Shown: in pieces, positions 9,763-18,462 of the stretch
Numbering within the stretch: position 1 is the stretch's first letter
Layout of the letters: every line of letters begins with the position of its first letter
Source of the DNA: Bacillota bacterium
GTDB taxonomy: Bacteria > Bacillota > Clostridia > Christensenellales > SZUA-584
Direction: 5' to 3'
Length of the DNA stretch: 64,000 nucleotides
NCBI GenBank assembly: GCA_023412005.1
Contig: JAEYOE010000003.1
Span: 62,001 to 126,000, forward strand
The notes under the pieces: model-generated
What the model was told of the DNA's origin: nothing
Databases searched by the model: none
The model's input: only the letters and a program-made list of their open reading frames with translations
Position numbers and translations under genes: made by a program

Positions 9763-10029
9763 ACGAGTCCCTTTTTAACAGACTGTCGGGCGGCTCACAC
9801 GGCTACCCGTTTTTTATTAAATTTGCTTCCATGCCGCGTCAATGATATCTATCGCTAAATGGCGATCAGACATATTAACAAGAGTTTGCCTTATTCTATT
9901 GATAGTCAGCTTTCTGGTATCGCTCAAAATGCGATAATGCGCAACCGGTGGCTAAGTGTTTGATATGCAATAAAGTAGTAAATAGCAACGAAGATGGGTT
10001 TGACTCAATAATTGCTCGAACAATATCTT

Positions 10030-10737
10030 TCACCAAAACAGCGGCGCGTACTCCGGCTTCAGCCATCTGCGAATAAACAGCGTCGGAATCGCAAAATCAG
10101 GTTCCCCCGTCATCCCGGAGGCAATTTCGTATTTGCCAAAAGCGATGTGCAGCTGCCCGCCTGCCAGGAAAAACGCTGTCGTTTCCGAAACGCCCTTAAA
10201 ATAATCCGCAAAATAGTGCGCGTCGTTTCTGACGATTTTACGAATCAGTCCATCAATCACTGTGCGGTATTCCTTCGATACGAAAAGGTCATCCAGCGTC
10301 AGCTTTCGGTTTTTTTGTATATCGGCATTGTAGTAAACGGTATGCGGAAAGCCCGTGCCGCCGTTATCAAGATCGTTCGTCACGCGCAGCGACAATATGC
10401 CTTGGTTATTTTTTACCTCGTCGCGCACTCGCAGCACAAACACCCAAGACGGATCATTCCTCGCTTGATTAAACGCACCGGCGATTGCACCGTTCACCTG
10501 TCCGCCGATATTGACATTCAGTTCATTTTCAAATAACTCATCGTCAAAACCCAAAACCGTCGGGTATTCCACGTCAAACACGATGTTTTGTGCACCCCTG
10601 TTGATCGGCGTTTGTATCACCAAAACCTGCCTTGGCGGCAAGCTGATATACGGCAGCAGCCTGCCCTTTAAGCTGCCCCCCGCAAATCCGCAAAGCACAA
10701 TCAGCATGATCGCTAAAAAGGTGATTCTCCTCATCAT
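10030..10737 (-). CDS. Secreted or membrane-anchored DUF3298/DUF4163-type protein
   Basis: The N-terminus MMRRITFLAIMLIVLCGFAG looks like a signal peptide or single anchor, so the protein should act outside the membrane. The middle segment FPHTVYYNADIQKNRKLTLD near residues 130-150 is typical of the DUF4163 (PdaC N-terminal) fold. IAFGKYEIASGMTGEPDF near 200-215 matches the DUF3298 region. These domains occur in RsiV-type anti-sigma factors and peptidoglycan deacetylases, but neither a cytoplasmic anti-sigma part nor a deacetylase domain is present. A GAGGGG site precedes the start. The gene is divergent from tspO. Its precise role is unknown. Confidence 0.8.
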   Translation of the reverse strand: MMRRITFLAIMLIVLCGFAGGSLKGRLLPYISLPPRQVLVIQTPINRGAQNIVFDVEYPTVLGFDDELFENELNVNIGGQVNGAIAGAFNQARNDPSWVFVLRVRDEVKNNQGILSLRVTNDLDNGGTGFPHTVYYNADIQKNRKLTLDDLFVSKEYRTVIDGLIRKIVRNDAHYFADYFKGVSETTAFFLAGGQLHIAFGKYEIASGMTGEPDFAIPTLFIRRWLKPEYAPLFW

Positions 10738-10797
10738 GGGCTATCCCCTCACATATCACACCCGTCATAAGAATATACTTAGGCGGAGGGTAAAAAT

Positions 10798-11265
10798 ATG
10801 CGTAAACAGGACAAAATCATTCGAATCGTCTGCTCGGTGCTTTTTTTCGCAGCTGTCGCGGTGCTTGGTACACTGTTTGTAAACACGTCTGGCGAATGGT
10901 ATCAATCGCTGATTAAGCCCGCCCTGCAGCCGCCTCCTGTGGTGTTCTCAATCGTCTGGACGGTATTGTATGCGCTGCTGGCCGCATCGCTCGCATTGGT
11001 CAGCATTCAGCCGGATATTCAAAAAAAGACGCTCGGCTTGTTTGCTGTCACCGGCGTCCTCAATGTTCTTTGGACATATACGTTTTTTGAAATGCAAAAC
11101 CCGGGCGGTGCGTTTTTCATACTGATTATTACCATTATTGCAGCCATCGCGCTGTATTCAAATGTCTACAAATTTGAGAGAACCGCATCGTTTTTGATCA
11201 TCCCGTATTTAATCTGGCTCTGTTTTGCACTGTATCTGAATTATGAGGTGGCTTTTTTCAATTAA
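10798..11265 (+). CDS. tspO: TspO/MBR family tryptophan-rich sensory protein
   Basis: This five-helix membrane protein belongs to the TspO/peripheral benzodiazepine receptor family, known to bind porphyrins and related ligands. Family marks are WYQSLIKPALQPPP near residue 34, IVWTVLYALLAASLAL, LNVLWTYTFF near 96 and PYLIWLCFALYLNYEV at the C-terminus. The length of 155 residues is normal. GGCGGAGGG lies just before the ATG. Its stop codon overlaps the stop of the convergent VOC gene by three bases. Confidence 0.93.
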   Translation: MRKQDKIIRIVCSVLFFAAVAVLGTLFVNTSGEWYQSLIKPALQPPPVVFSIVWTVLYALLAASLALVSIQPDIQKKTLGLFAVTGVLNVLWTYTFFEMQNPGGAFFILIITIIAAIALYSNVYKFERTASFLIIPYLIWLCFALYLNYEVAFFN

Positions 11266-11669
11266 AGCAGCTGGTTAATCTCCAAATGTTCACCGTCTGG
11301 CCCGCGGAAAAATGCATATCTCACGCCGCTAAAAATCATCGGCAAATCAACAGGCTCGTCCGTTTCAAACGTCACTCCCTTTGCGCTAAGGTCCGCCATA
11401 GCCGCATCAATATCGTCCACAAGCATCGTAATGTGGTCTATAGACCCATCCGGTTTTTGAACGGCATCCGGCTTTTGCACCAGCTCGATGATGCATGATC
11501 CATTTTTTATAAAGGCCAGCCTGATAACACCCGACGGGTCCTCAATGTCAGCCTTTTCGTAACATTCGAAACCCAGTATTCTCTCATAAAACGTGACAGA
11601 TCGCTCGATATCGCTGACATAAACCCCGATATGTGCCAATCCCGTCACTTTTCCCTTTATGTCTGGCAT
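11262..11669 (-). CDS. VOC/glyoxalase I family enzyme
   Basis: A 135-residue vicinal-oxygen-chelate protein with two beta-alpha-beta-beta-beta modules. The four putative metal ligands of a glyoxalase I-type site can be read: His in LAHIGVYV near residue 13, Glu in CIIELVQ near 62, His in SIDHITML near 79 and Glu in EHLEINQ near 130. The segment FFRGPDGEHLEI is typical of lactoylglutathione lyase or methylmalonyl-CoA epimerase relatives. The substrate cannot be assigned from sequence. It is convergent with tspO, with overlapping stops. Confidence 0.85.
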   Translation of the reverse strand: MPDIKGKVTGLAHIGVYVSDIERSVTFYERILGFECYEKADIEDPSGVIRLAFIKNGSCIIELVQKPDAVQKPDGSIDHITMLVDDIDAAMADLSAKGVTFETDEPVDLPMIFSGVRYAFFRGPDGEHLEINQLL

Positions 11670-12335
11670 TTTTGCTCCTCCGGTTGTTTAATAATTTTAT
11701 TATATCATCCGGTGATTATTGTGTCATCACGTTTTGATCTGTGCCCAGTGATGTCAATTTATGCGAACAGGCTTATAAAAGCGATCAGTTAAAGATGAGC
11801 ACATATTTCAAACAGAAACAATCAACCATTCGGTTGGTTTTTTGCCCGTTCTGTGATAAAGTCACAGAACCCAATGTTTACATGATATTAGAATAGATTT
11901 GTAATGAGTATGACTAACTATAAATCTTCTTTTTCTTTTAATAATCATTCTTATTAAGTGACAAAGTTACAGATACTTTCTGATTATTGGTTTAAACTGG
12001 GATTATGATAATAAGAGAAAGGGGAAAAGATGCTATGGAGATTTTACTAAAACACCAGCGCCGATCATAGGTGATATCTCGTCGTTGAACAAATTGGCCT
12101 TTGTTCAAAAGCTTACTTGCTTCATATTTCATGGCGGTCTCACTTTTAGACACGATTGATTTTTTAATGAACAAATGACTGAAGCTGCAAAAGCATCTGC
12201 CAATTTCATCTATGGCCGCTTTATAAGCTTTGCAAACATAACGCTCTATGTCTAATTTGCGAATCAGCGCATAATTTGACCGTTCTAACAAACAATAACA
12301 GCATAACCACCGATAATTTTTAAGGAGGAATCTTT
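11670..12335. other. Long AT-rich spacer upstream of spoVT, no supported gene
   Basis: This 666-base stretch is AT-rich. It contains a small hairpin CAACC-ATTC-GGTTG with a T run at about 11824-11844 and little else that I can name. A minus-strand frame at 11992-12291 (99 codons, TTG start) resembles no family I know, lacks a ribosome site and may be a gene relic. No convincing riboswitch or small RNA was seen. Confidence 0.5.
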
Positions 12336-12875
12336 ATGAAAGCAACAGGTATAGTCAGACGCATTGATGAGCTTGGCAGAATCGTGATACCCAAAGAGAT
12401 TCGTCGCACCCTGCGCATCCGCGAGGGAGATCCGCTCGAAATATATACCGACAGAGAAGGCGGCATTATATTAAAGAAATACTCGCCCATCGGAGAGCTT
12501 GCCTCATTTGCGCTGGATTTTGCAGAGGCGCTGTCTTCCACGCTCGGACTGACCGCGGTCATCAGCGATCGCGATACGATCCTTGCGGCGAGCGGCGAGC
12601 ATAAACGCGAATATGCAGAACGCCCGGTTTCCGGCGCTTTTGAAGACGCGATCAACGCGCGTAGCGTTAAGAAAACCACGGGTACCGATGTGATTCCGCT
12701 GGTCAGCGGCGAAAACCAGGCGCTCACCTCTTCTCAGGTAATCGCCCCCATATCGATGGACGGACAGCCCATCGGCGCGGTCGTGCTCGTTTCGCGCAGC
12801 GGGTCTCTCGGAGAATCGGAGCAAAAAGCGGCGGAAGCGGCAGCAGCCTTCTTGGGCCGGCAAATGGCCCAGTAA
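12336..12875 (+). CDS. spoVT: Stage V sporulation protein T (SpoVT), AbrB-family regulator
   Basis: SpoVT is a forespore transcription factor that adjusts sigma-G-dependent genes and spore germination properties. The N-terminal AbrB swapped-hairpin DNA-binding domain is clear: MKATGIVRRIDELGRIVIPK, then LRIREGDPLEIY and GGIILKKYSP. It is followed by a GAF-like domain from about residue 55 to 178, as in full-length SpoVT (179 residues here). AAGGAGG lies eight bases before the ATG, and a strong terminator follows. Its presence is the best evidence in this window that the organism can sporulate. Confidence 0.96.
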   Translation: MKATGIVRRIDELGRIVIPKEIRRTLRIREGDPLEIYTDREGGIILKKYSPIGELASFALDFAEALSSTLGLTAVISDRDTILAASGEHKREYAERPVSGAFEDAINARSVKKTTGTDVIPLVSGENQALTSSQVIAPISMDGQPIGAVVLVSRSGSLGESEQKAAEAAAAFLGRQMAQ

Positions 12876-12890
12876 ACTTAAGCTGTAAAG

Positions 12891-12933
12891 ATCAACTTGA
12901 GACACAAATCAACGTTTCAAGTTGATTTTTTTT
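12891..12933 (+). terminator. Terminator of spoVT
   Basis: ATCAACTTGA pairs with TCAAGTTGAT and is followed by an eight-base T run. Confidence 0.88.
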
Positions 12934-12980
12934 GCATCAAAAGGTAGAATTGAAACAAACTATTTTTTGGAGGGGCGTTT

Positions 12981-14921
12981 GTGAGCAAGACACTGGCAGA
13001 AAAAATAATACAGAACCATTTGGTATCCGGCGAGATGAAGGCCGGAGAAGAGATCTCTATCAAAATAGATTATACACTGACTCAGGATTCCACGGGCACA
13101 ATGGCCTATCTTCAATTTGAAGCGATGGGTGTGCCGCGTGTGAAAACCAAGAAGTCGGTCGCTTATATCGATCATAACACGCTTCAGTCCGGCTTTGAGA
13201 ATGCAGACGACCACAAGTTCATAGAAACCGTGGCAAAAAAGCACGGCATTTATTTCAGCCGTCCCGGCAACGGCATCTGCCATCAGGTGAATCTGGAACG
13301 CTTCGGCGTGCCCGGCGCGACGCTCTTAGGATCAGACAGTCACACCCCCACAGGCGGTGGTATCGGCATGATCGCAATCGGCGCAGGCGGCCTTGATGTG
13401 GCTGTCGCGATGGGCGGCGGCGCGTATTACATCCCGATGCCCAAAATACTCGGCGTGGAGCTCACAGGCAAGCTGCCCTTCGGCGTTTCCGCCAAAGATG
13501 TTATTTTGGAGGTGCTGCGACGTCTCAGCGTGAAGGGCGGTGTGGGCAAAATTGTTGAATACTTCGGTGACGGCGTCAAGTCGCTCTCGGTACCCGAACG
13601 CGCCACCATCACCAACATGGGAGCGGAGCTGGGAGCCACCACCTCGGTATTCCCGAGCGATGAGATCACGCGCGCGTTTCTTGCTGCTCAAGGCCGCGAG
13701 GCAGATTTCACGCCGCTCAGTGCCGACGAAGACGCACAGTATTCCGAAACAATCACGATCGATCTGTCGGCGCTGGAGCCAATGGCTGCTATGCCGCACA
13801 GCCCCGACAACGTTAAGTCCATACACGATATCGGGCCGATTCATGTGGATCAGGTGTGCATCGGCAGCTGCACCAACGCGTCTTATCTTGATCTGATGCG
13901 GGTTGCCTCCATACTTAAGGGCAAAAGCATTGCGCCCGATGTGAGCCTTGTCATCTCCCCCGGCTCCAAGCAGGTGATGACAATGATGGCGCAAAACGGC
14001 GCACTCGCGGATTTAATATCGGCAGGTGCGCGCATACTCGAATGCGCCTGCGGCCCGTGCATCGGCATGGGGCAAGCCCCGCGCACCGATGCGGTATCCG
14101 TGCGCACGTTCAACCGCAACTTCTACAACCGCTCGGGAACGGCCAGCGCGGGCGTGTATCTCGTGAGCCCCGAAACGGCGGCGGCAACAGCGCTGACCGG
14201 TAAATTGACTGACCCTCGTGATATCGGCCTTGATGCGGATGCGCTCTGCATCACCATGCCGAACGCGTTTTTGATTAACGACAACCTTGTGGCAGATCCC
14301 GATGAGAACGGCGAAACCGAGGTGGTACGCGGCCCGAACATCAAACCGTTCCCGCTCGGCAAAACGCTGGAGGACACCGTTACGGGCGAAGTGCTGCTGA
14401 AGATGGAAGACAACATCACAACCGACCATATCATGCCGTCCGGCGCGAAGCTGCTGCCATACCGCTCAAACATACCGTACTTAAGCGATTTTTGCTTAAC
14501 TCCTGTCGACGAAAAGTTCCCGGCACGGGCCAAGCAAAAGGGCGGCGGATTCCTCATCGCGGGGCACAACTACGGGCAAGGCTCCTCGCGCGAGCACGCG
14601 GCACTGGTGCCGCTGTACCTTGGCATTCGCGGTGTGATTACGAAGTCGTTTGCGCGCATCCACATGGCCAACCTTGTGAACTCGGGCATATTGCCGCTCG
14701 TGTTCGCCGACGAAAGTGATTACGATAAGATCGATATGGGCGACGTGCTCACAATTTCGGGCGCTCCCGCCAAGGTGAACGGGCAAACCGAGTTCACCGT
14801 AGAAAACCAGACAAAGGGCTTCACGTTTACCGTGCGGCTGGACGTTTCGGACCGGCTTAAAGCCGTGCTGGCAGACGGCGGGCTGTTAAACCATACAAAA
14901 AGAAGTGGCGGTAATGACTAA
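12981..14921 (+). CDS. Aconitate hydratase
   Basis: The enzyme interconverts citrate and isocitrate through cis-aconitate with a [4Fe-4S] cluster. The 646-residue form is the shorter type common in Clostridia, not the 890-residue AcnA. Active-site marks are GSDSHTPTGGG near residue 117, the cluster cysteines at about 297 (CIGSCTNAS), 357 and 360 (CACGPCIGMG), and the swivel-domain segment GHNYGQGSSREHAA near residue 532. The start is GTG at 12981, fixed by GGAGGGG seven bases upstream. The end overlaps the first chromate-transporter-like gene. A homoaconitase or isopropylmalate role is less likely given the single-chain fusion. Confidence 0.92.
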   Translation: MSKTLAEKIIQNHLVSGEMKAGEEISIKIDYTLTQDSTGTMAYLQFEAMGVPRVKTKKSVAYIDHNTLQSGFENADDHKFIETVAKKHGIYFSRPGNGICHQVNLERFGVPGATLLGSDSHTPTGGGIGMIAIGAGGLDVAVAMGGGAYYIPMPKILGVELTGKLPFGVSAKDVILEVLRRLSVKGGVGKIVEYFGDGVKSLSVPERATITNMGAELGATTSVFPSDEITRAFLAAQGREADFTPLSADEDAQYSETITIDLSALEPMAAMPHSPDNVKSIHDIGPIHVDQVCIGSCTNASYLDLMRVASILKGKSIAPDVSLVISPGSKQVMTMMAQNGALADLISAGARILECACGPCIGMGQAPRTDAVSVRTFNRNFYNRSGTASAGVYLVSPETAAATALTGKLTDPRDIGLDADALCITMPNAFLINDNLVADPDENGETEVVRGPNIKPFPLGKTLEDTVTGEVLLKMEDNITTDHIMPSGAKLLPYRSNIPYLSDFCLTPVDEKFPARAKQKGGGFLIAGHNYGQGSSREHAALVPLYLGIRGVITKSFARIHMANLVNSGILPLVFADESDYDKIDMGDVLTISGAPAKVNGQTEFTVENQTKGFTFTVRLDVSDRLKAVLADGGLLNHTKRSGGND

Positions 14922-15486
14922 AAACACAAGCCTGCTGCGACTATTCCTCACCATGCTGAAAATCGGCGCGATCACGTTTGGCGGCGGTTATGCCATGGTG
15001 CCGCTGTTCCGGGAGGAATTCGTTAACAAGAACGGCTGGATCAGCGACGAAGACATGCTCAACATGATTGCACTCGGGCAGTCGGTGCCCGGCGCGATAG
15101 CGGTGAACTGCAGTATACTGATCGGCTACCGGCTCAAGAAGTTCAGGGGCGCGCTGGTCGCGATTACGGGCGTTGTGATTCCGTCGCTGATTGTGCTGAC
15201 TGCAGTCACCTGTGTGTACGCGGCCGTGCGCGACAATGTGTATGTGGCGGGTGCGCTGCGCGGCATACGGGCCGCTGTGGTTGCACTGCTCGTCTCCGCG
15301 TTCCTCACATTTATGAAACCGTTTTACAAAGACGCCGTCTCAATGACGGCGTTTTTCGCGGCGTTTATACTCTCGATTGTTTTTGATGTGAACAGCATTT
15401 ATATCATACTCGGCGCGATTGTCTTCGGCATCACGGCGGGTATTTTGCGTGTTAAAAAAGAGGCCGCCAAGGAGGACAAGCCATGA
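14914..15486 (+). CDS. Chromate transporter (CHR family), first half-size subunit
   Basis: This is a short-chain CHR protein, a single six-helix unit of about 190 residues. Two different halves are normally encoded side by side and presumably pair. The family hallmark FGGGYAMVPLFREEFV lies near residue 22, followed by GQSVPGAIAVNCS. Start options are GTG at 14905 or ATG at 14914; both overlap the aconitase stop and neither has a strong ribosome site, so coupled translation is likely. Transport of chromate itself is only the family name; the natural substrate is unknown. Confidence 0.88.
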   Translation: MTKNTSLLRLFLTMLKIGAITFGGGYAMVPLFREEFVNKNGWISDEDMLNMIALGQSVPGAIAVNCSILIGYRLKKFRGALVAITGVVIPSLIVLTAVTCVYAAVRDNVYVAGALRGIRAAVVALLVSAFLTFMKPFYKDAVSMTAFFAAFILSIVFDVNSIYIILGAIVFGITAGILRVKKEAAKEDKP

Positions 15487-16070
15487 TGCGGTATCTGCTG
15501 CTCGGCTGGATATTCTTCAAGATCGGCCTTTTCTCCATAGGCGGCGGCTACGCGATGCTGCCGCTGATCAACAGCGAGCTGGTGGGCTACGGGCTGATGA
15601 CATCGCTGGAGGTGACGGATATCGTGGCCGTTTCGCAGATGACGCCCGGCACGTTTGCGATCAACGCCGCGACGTTTGCGGGCGTGAAAACAACGGGGCT
15701 GTTCGGCGGCGTGGTGGCCACCGTCGCTGTGGTGCTGCCCTCGCTGATCATCACCACACTGCTCGCAAAGTACTTTTTCAAGTTTGAGGACAACATCATC
15801 GTCCGCCGCGCGATGTGGGGATTAAGACCCGTGGTGACCGGGCTGATTGCGTCGGCGGCCATGCTGGCTGCGCTGCCTGCGCTGCTCGGCGTGGAAAGCA
15901 CCGGTGAGCTGCAGTGGGCCACGCTGCTGTCGGGTGTGGATATTCCGTCGGTGATTATTGCGCTGCTTTCCGGCGTGGCCATCATCAAATTCAAGCGTTC
16001 GCCCATACTGATTATTTTCATTGCGGGCTTTGTCGGCTTGCTGCTTTTCGGCGTGCTGGGGATAAAATAG
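15483..16070 (+). CDS. Chromate transporter (CHR family), second half-size subunit
   Basis: This partner half-transporter of 195 residues repeats the CHR signature SIGGGYAMLPLINSELV near residue 20 and SQMTPGTFAINAATF near residue 50. It overlaps the first half by four bases (ATGA). The two proteins are clearly paralogous but diverged, the usual arrangement for antiparallel half-transporters. Several hydrophobic spans follow. No terminator is obvious; palindromic repeats begin just downstream. Confidence 0.88.
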   Translation: MMRYLLLGWIFFKIGLFSIGGGYAMLPLINSELVGYGLMTSLEVTDIVAVSQMTPGTFAINAATFAGVKTTGLFGGVVATVAVVLPSLIITTLLAKYFFKFEDNIIVRRAMWGLRPVVTGLIASAAMLAALPALLGVESTGELQWATLLSGVDIPSVIIALLSGVAIIKFKRSPILIIFIAGFVGLLLFGVLGIK

Positions 16071-16099
16071 TGTTTGACTCAGCAACTGCTTCAAACCGT

Positions 16100-16352
16100 T
16101 TTCTCTCCCTCAGTCGGCTTCGCCGACAGCTCCCTCATCAGAGGGAGCCAAGGAACAATCATTAGTCTTGGCCCCCTCTGAGGAGGGGGCTGTCACCGAT
16201 AGGTGACTGGGGGAGAGAAATTTGTTTTGAAATGATCACTTCAAATCTTCGTGTCCTCTGATTTATATATTTTTTGTGTATGTTCTCTCCCTCCGTCACA
16301 GCTACGCTGTGCCACCTCCCGTTCCATCCCTCGGGATAGTCTTCAGAGGGAG
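16100..16352. repeat. Cluster of CTCCCTC-type palindromic intergenic repeats
   Basis: Three related units lie here: 16100-16150 (CTCCCTCAGTCGGCTTCGCC and GAGGGAGCC), 16170-16221 in the opposite orientation (CCCCCTCTGAGGAGGGGGC, then GACTGGGGGAGAGAAA) and 16282-16352. The first two face each other, so the RNA could form one long stem. A fragment of the same family is at 49587-49624. No coding role is seen. Confidence 0.7.
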
Positions 16353-16478
16353 GCTTTTACACCTACATCGCTAATGCTTACAACAGAAAAATTTAATAAC
16401 TAATCTAATATAAATGTGGTATATATAGTATATACTATTTCACCATACCCACCGCATATTGAAAGGGAATTAAATTCG

Positions 16479-17693
16479 ATGATATTTCCGGAATTCAAGG
16501 ATTACTATATGATACTTCAGGTGCATCAGGATGCCGAGCCCGAGATCGTGAAAAGCGCGTACAAGCGGCTCGCGCAGATGAACCATCCCGATATCAGCGC
16601 GAACGCAAAAGCCACTGAGCGTATGCAGCTCATCAACCAGGCCTACGCGGTCATCTCAGACCCGATCAAGCGCAAAAGCTATCACCGCCAATGGCTGGTT
16701 CATAACCACCGCCCGATGCAGACCGCGCCGCAGCCGCGCCCCGCAACGCCGCCGGCCGACCCGTGCGCGGAGGCTCAAAAAGCGCTGGACACGTATTTTC
16801 GCAGCCTGCTCAGTGAAAACTGGGCATACGCCTATGAGCACCTGTCTTTAAAGGATCGCAGCCTGTGCACGCTCGATGAGTTCTGCGACTGGAAAACCGC
16901 CGTGAAAGAGCTGTATCAAATGGGCTCGTATGTCATCAAGCCGTTCCGTGTGTACGACAAATGCGTGGTCAATGAGGTGGAATACGAGAGCGTGCATATC
17001 TTTTCGGTGTTTTTAACCGACCGCGACACCCGCACCGGCAAGGTGAACGAAGAAACGTACACCAAATATGTGGTGAAGGAAAAAGGCCGATGGACCGTGT
17101 GTCTTGGCTACGCGCAGTTAAAGCCGATTATCTACAAGCTCAAATATCTTGCGACGCAGGCCCCCATGATGGACCCGGATCGCGTTTACCGCGAGGCGCT
17201 GCTCAAGCACGACAAGCTCACCGGCTATTTAAGCCGCAAGGGGCTGCTCGATGTGATGGAAAAGGAGATCGCGCGCGCGCGCCGTTTCAAGAAAACGTTC
17301 TGTCTGCTGCTGTTCACGATTGAGCCGCAGGGCAGCGTGGCAGGTGTCAGCGCGAAGGACTATGTGCAGATGTGCGTGGCCGACGCGGCGGCGCAGCTGA
17401 GCGACGTCCTGCGCGATATCGACAGCGCGGCACGCATTGCCGATAATCAGCTCGCGCTGCTGCTCATTGAAACAGGCGCGCTTTCGGCTCAGAAAGCGCT
17501 TAAGCGGCTTACTGATGCGGTGAGCCCCGGAGACGGGCTTTGTTACCGGATGGACGGGCACATACACGCCTACCGCGGCGAAACCGCCGAAGACACGCTG
17601 ATGCAGGCCGAGCATGAAACGCGCATGCGCGTGGTGACCGGCAAGGACAACGTGAAGCGGTATTATATCAATCTTGATGACCAGCAGGTTTAG
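16479..17693 (+). CDS. J-domain protein fused to a degenerate GGDEF-like domain
   Basis: About 404 residues with three regions. Residues 8-70 form a J-domain with an intact HPD (residues 36-38) in AQMNHPDIS, so it could stimulate an Hsp70. A proline-rich linker near 75-95 leads to an NTF2-like middle region (about 95-235). From about 250 the sequence LTGYLSRKGLLDVMEKEI resembles the opening of a GGDEF domain. Where the GG[DE]EF loop should be, only ARIADNQLALLL is present, so cyclase activity is unlikely. A GTG 21 codons upstream also opens the frame, but ATG at 16479 fits an AAAGGG site and the start of the J-domain. The function is unknown; a sensor or adaptor is the best inference. Confidence 0.8.
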   Translation: MIFPEFKDYYMILQVHQDAEPEIVKSAYKRLAQMNHPDISANAKATERMQLINQAYAVISDPIKRKSYHRQWLVHNHRPMQTAPQPRPATPPADPCAEAQKALDTYFRSLLSENWAYAYEHLSLKDRSLCTLDEFCDWKTAVKELYQMGSYVIKPFRVYDKCVVNEVEYESVHIFSVFLTDRDTRTGKVNEETYTKYVVKEKGRWTVCLGYAQLKPIIYKLKYLATQAPMMDPDRVYREALLKHDKLTGYLSRKGLLDVMEKEIARARRFKKTFCLLLFTIEPQGSVAGVSAKDYVQMCVADAAAQLSDVLRDIDSAARIADNQLALLLIETGALSAQKALKRLTDAVSPGDGLCYRMDGHIHAYRGETAEDTLMQAEHETRMRVVTGKDNVKRYYINLDDQQV

Positions 17694-17707
17694 AATGAGG
17701 TGATTAA

Positions 17708-17968
17708 GTGGATCACAGATCAGCACAGACTCTGTGCAATATTCTTGCGATATTGATCGCCATACTCGGATTTTCAGCAACACTGTCGAAAGACAAGGCT
17801 TATCTGACGATCATATTCGTCATCGTTTGTGTGCTGCTCGCTGCCGGAATTTTTATTACTTATCGTTATGGCCGATGCCCGCATTGCCATCGTATGCTGC
17901 CCCTCAGAAGCGCTACGAAACTGAAATACTGCCCAAATTGCAGCAAAAAGCTGGATTCTGATGACTAA
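17708..17968 (+). CDS. Small membrane protein with C-terminal zinc ribbon
   Basis: An 86-residue protein with two hydrophobic helices (about residues 8-27 and 33-52), then a cytoplasmic zinc ribbon with CPHC near residue 57 and CPNC near residue 75. The start is GTG, supported by GAGGTGAT at ideal spacing. It follows the J-domain gene by 14 bases and probably shares its transcript. Similar architecture recurs in the next gene and in the remnant between them. The function is unknown. Confidence 0.75.
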   Translation: MDHRSAQTLCNILAILIAILGFSATLSKDKAYLTIIFVIVCVLLAAGIFITYRYGRCPHCHRMLPLRSATKLKYCPNCSKKLDSDD

Positions 17969-18033
17969 AACCATTACCTATAAATCGGCCCACATATTGC
18001 CCGAACTGCGGTACGAACATTGAAGAAAAATAA
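17965..18033 (+). pseudogene. Remnant tail of a third zinc-ribbon protein
   Basis: One frame reads a 22-codon tail ending TYCPNCGTNIEEK and a stop, with no start codon or membrane part. It lines up with the ends of the flanking zinc-ribbon proteins (for example YCPNCSKKLDSDD). The best explanation is the stump of a former tandem paralogue removed by deletion. It overlaps the preceding stop codon region. Confidence 0.55.
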
Positions 18034-18054
18034 CATTAAAAAAGGAACGTTAGT

Positions 18055-18318
18055 ATGAATTACCGGCGGTCGCGTAACCTGAACAGGATTTTCTCTTTGA
18101 GCCTCTTTGTTCTTTTTATTCTGATACTCGTTTTTCTCAAATTCTATGAGGTTCAACTGATATTGTTTATTGCCTTTTGTACCCTGCTTTTATTAAACGT
18201 ACTGAACTTGATTCTGTTTTTCCGTTGTCCGAACTGTGTAGGAAGTCTTCCTGTCAGACTTTTCTCTATTCCCGATTGCTGCCCGCACTGCGGAAAAGAG
18301 CTTGACCCCAAATCTTGA
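18055..18318 (+). CDS. Second small membrane protein with zinc ribbon
   Basis: An 87-residue paralogue-like protein with two hydrophobic helices (about residues 11-28 and 32-55) and a C-terminal zinc ribbon made of CPNC near residue 58 and CPHC near residue 77. AAAAGGAACG precedes the ATG. It is the last gene before the c-di-GMP riboswitch locus. The function is unknown. The shared layout with the 17708 gene suggests tandem duplication. Confidence 0.75.
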   Translation: MNYRRSRNLNRIFSLSLFVLFILILVFLKFYEVQLILFIAFCTLLLLNVLNLILFFRCPNCVGSLPVRLFSIPDCCPHCGKELDPKS

Positions 18319-18399
18319 CGCAATTTTACCCTTTTTTATATTTTTTGCACTTTTTTCATCATTTTACGACAAAATACCACAATATTTTGTATAATACCG

Positions 18400-18428
18400 T
18401 TGACAAAAACGCAATATCTTTTTATACT
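18400..18428 (+). promoter_or_regulatory. Near-consensus promoter of the c-di-GMP riboswitch transcript
   Basis: TTGACA at 18400-18405, a 17-base spacer and TATACT at 18423-18428 give a strong sigma-A promoter. Transcription should start near 18435, about 28 bases before the aptamer. Confidence 0.85.
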
Positions 18429-18462
18429 CAACTCTAGATGATAGTTCTTTCGCGGCGATTGT

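Noticed and set aside
11992..12291. 99-codon minus-strand frame with TTG start in the spoVT upstream spacer
   Set aside because: No ribosome site or known family. It could be a relic but is not supported as a gene.
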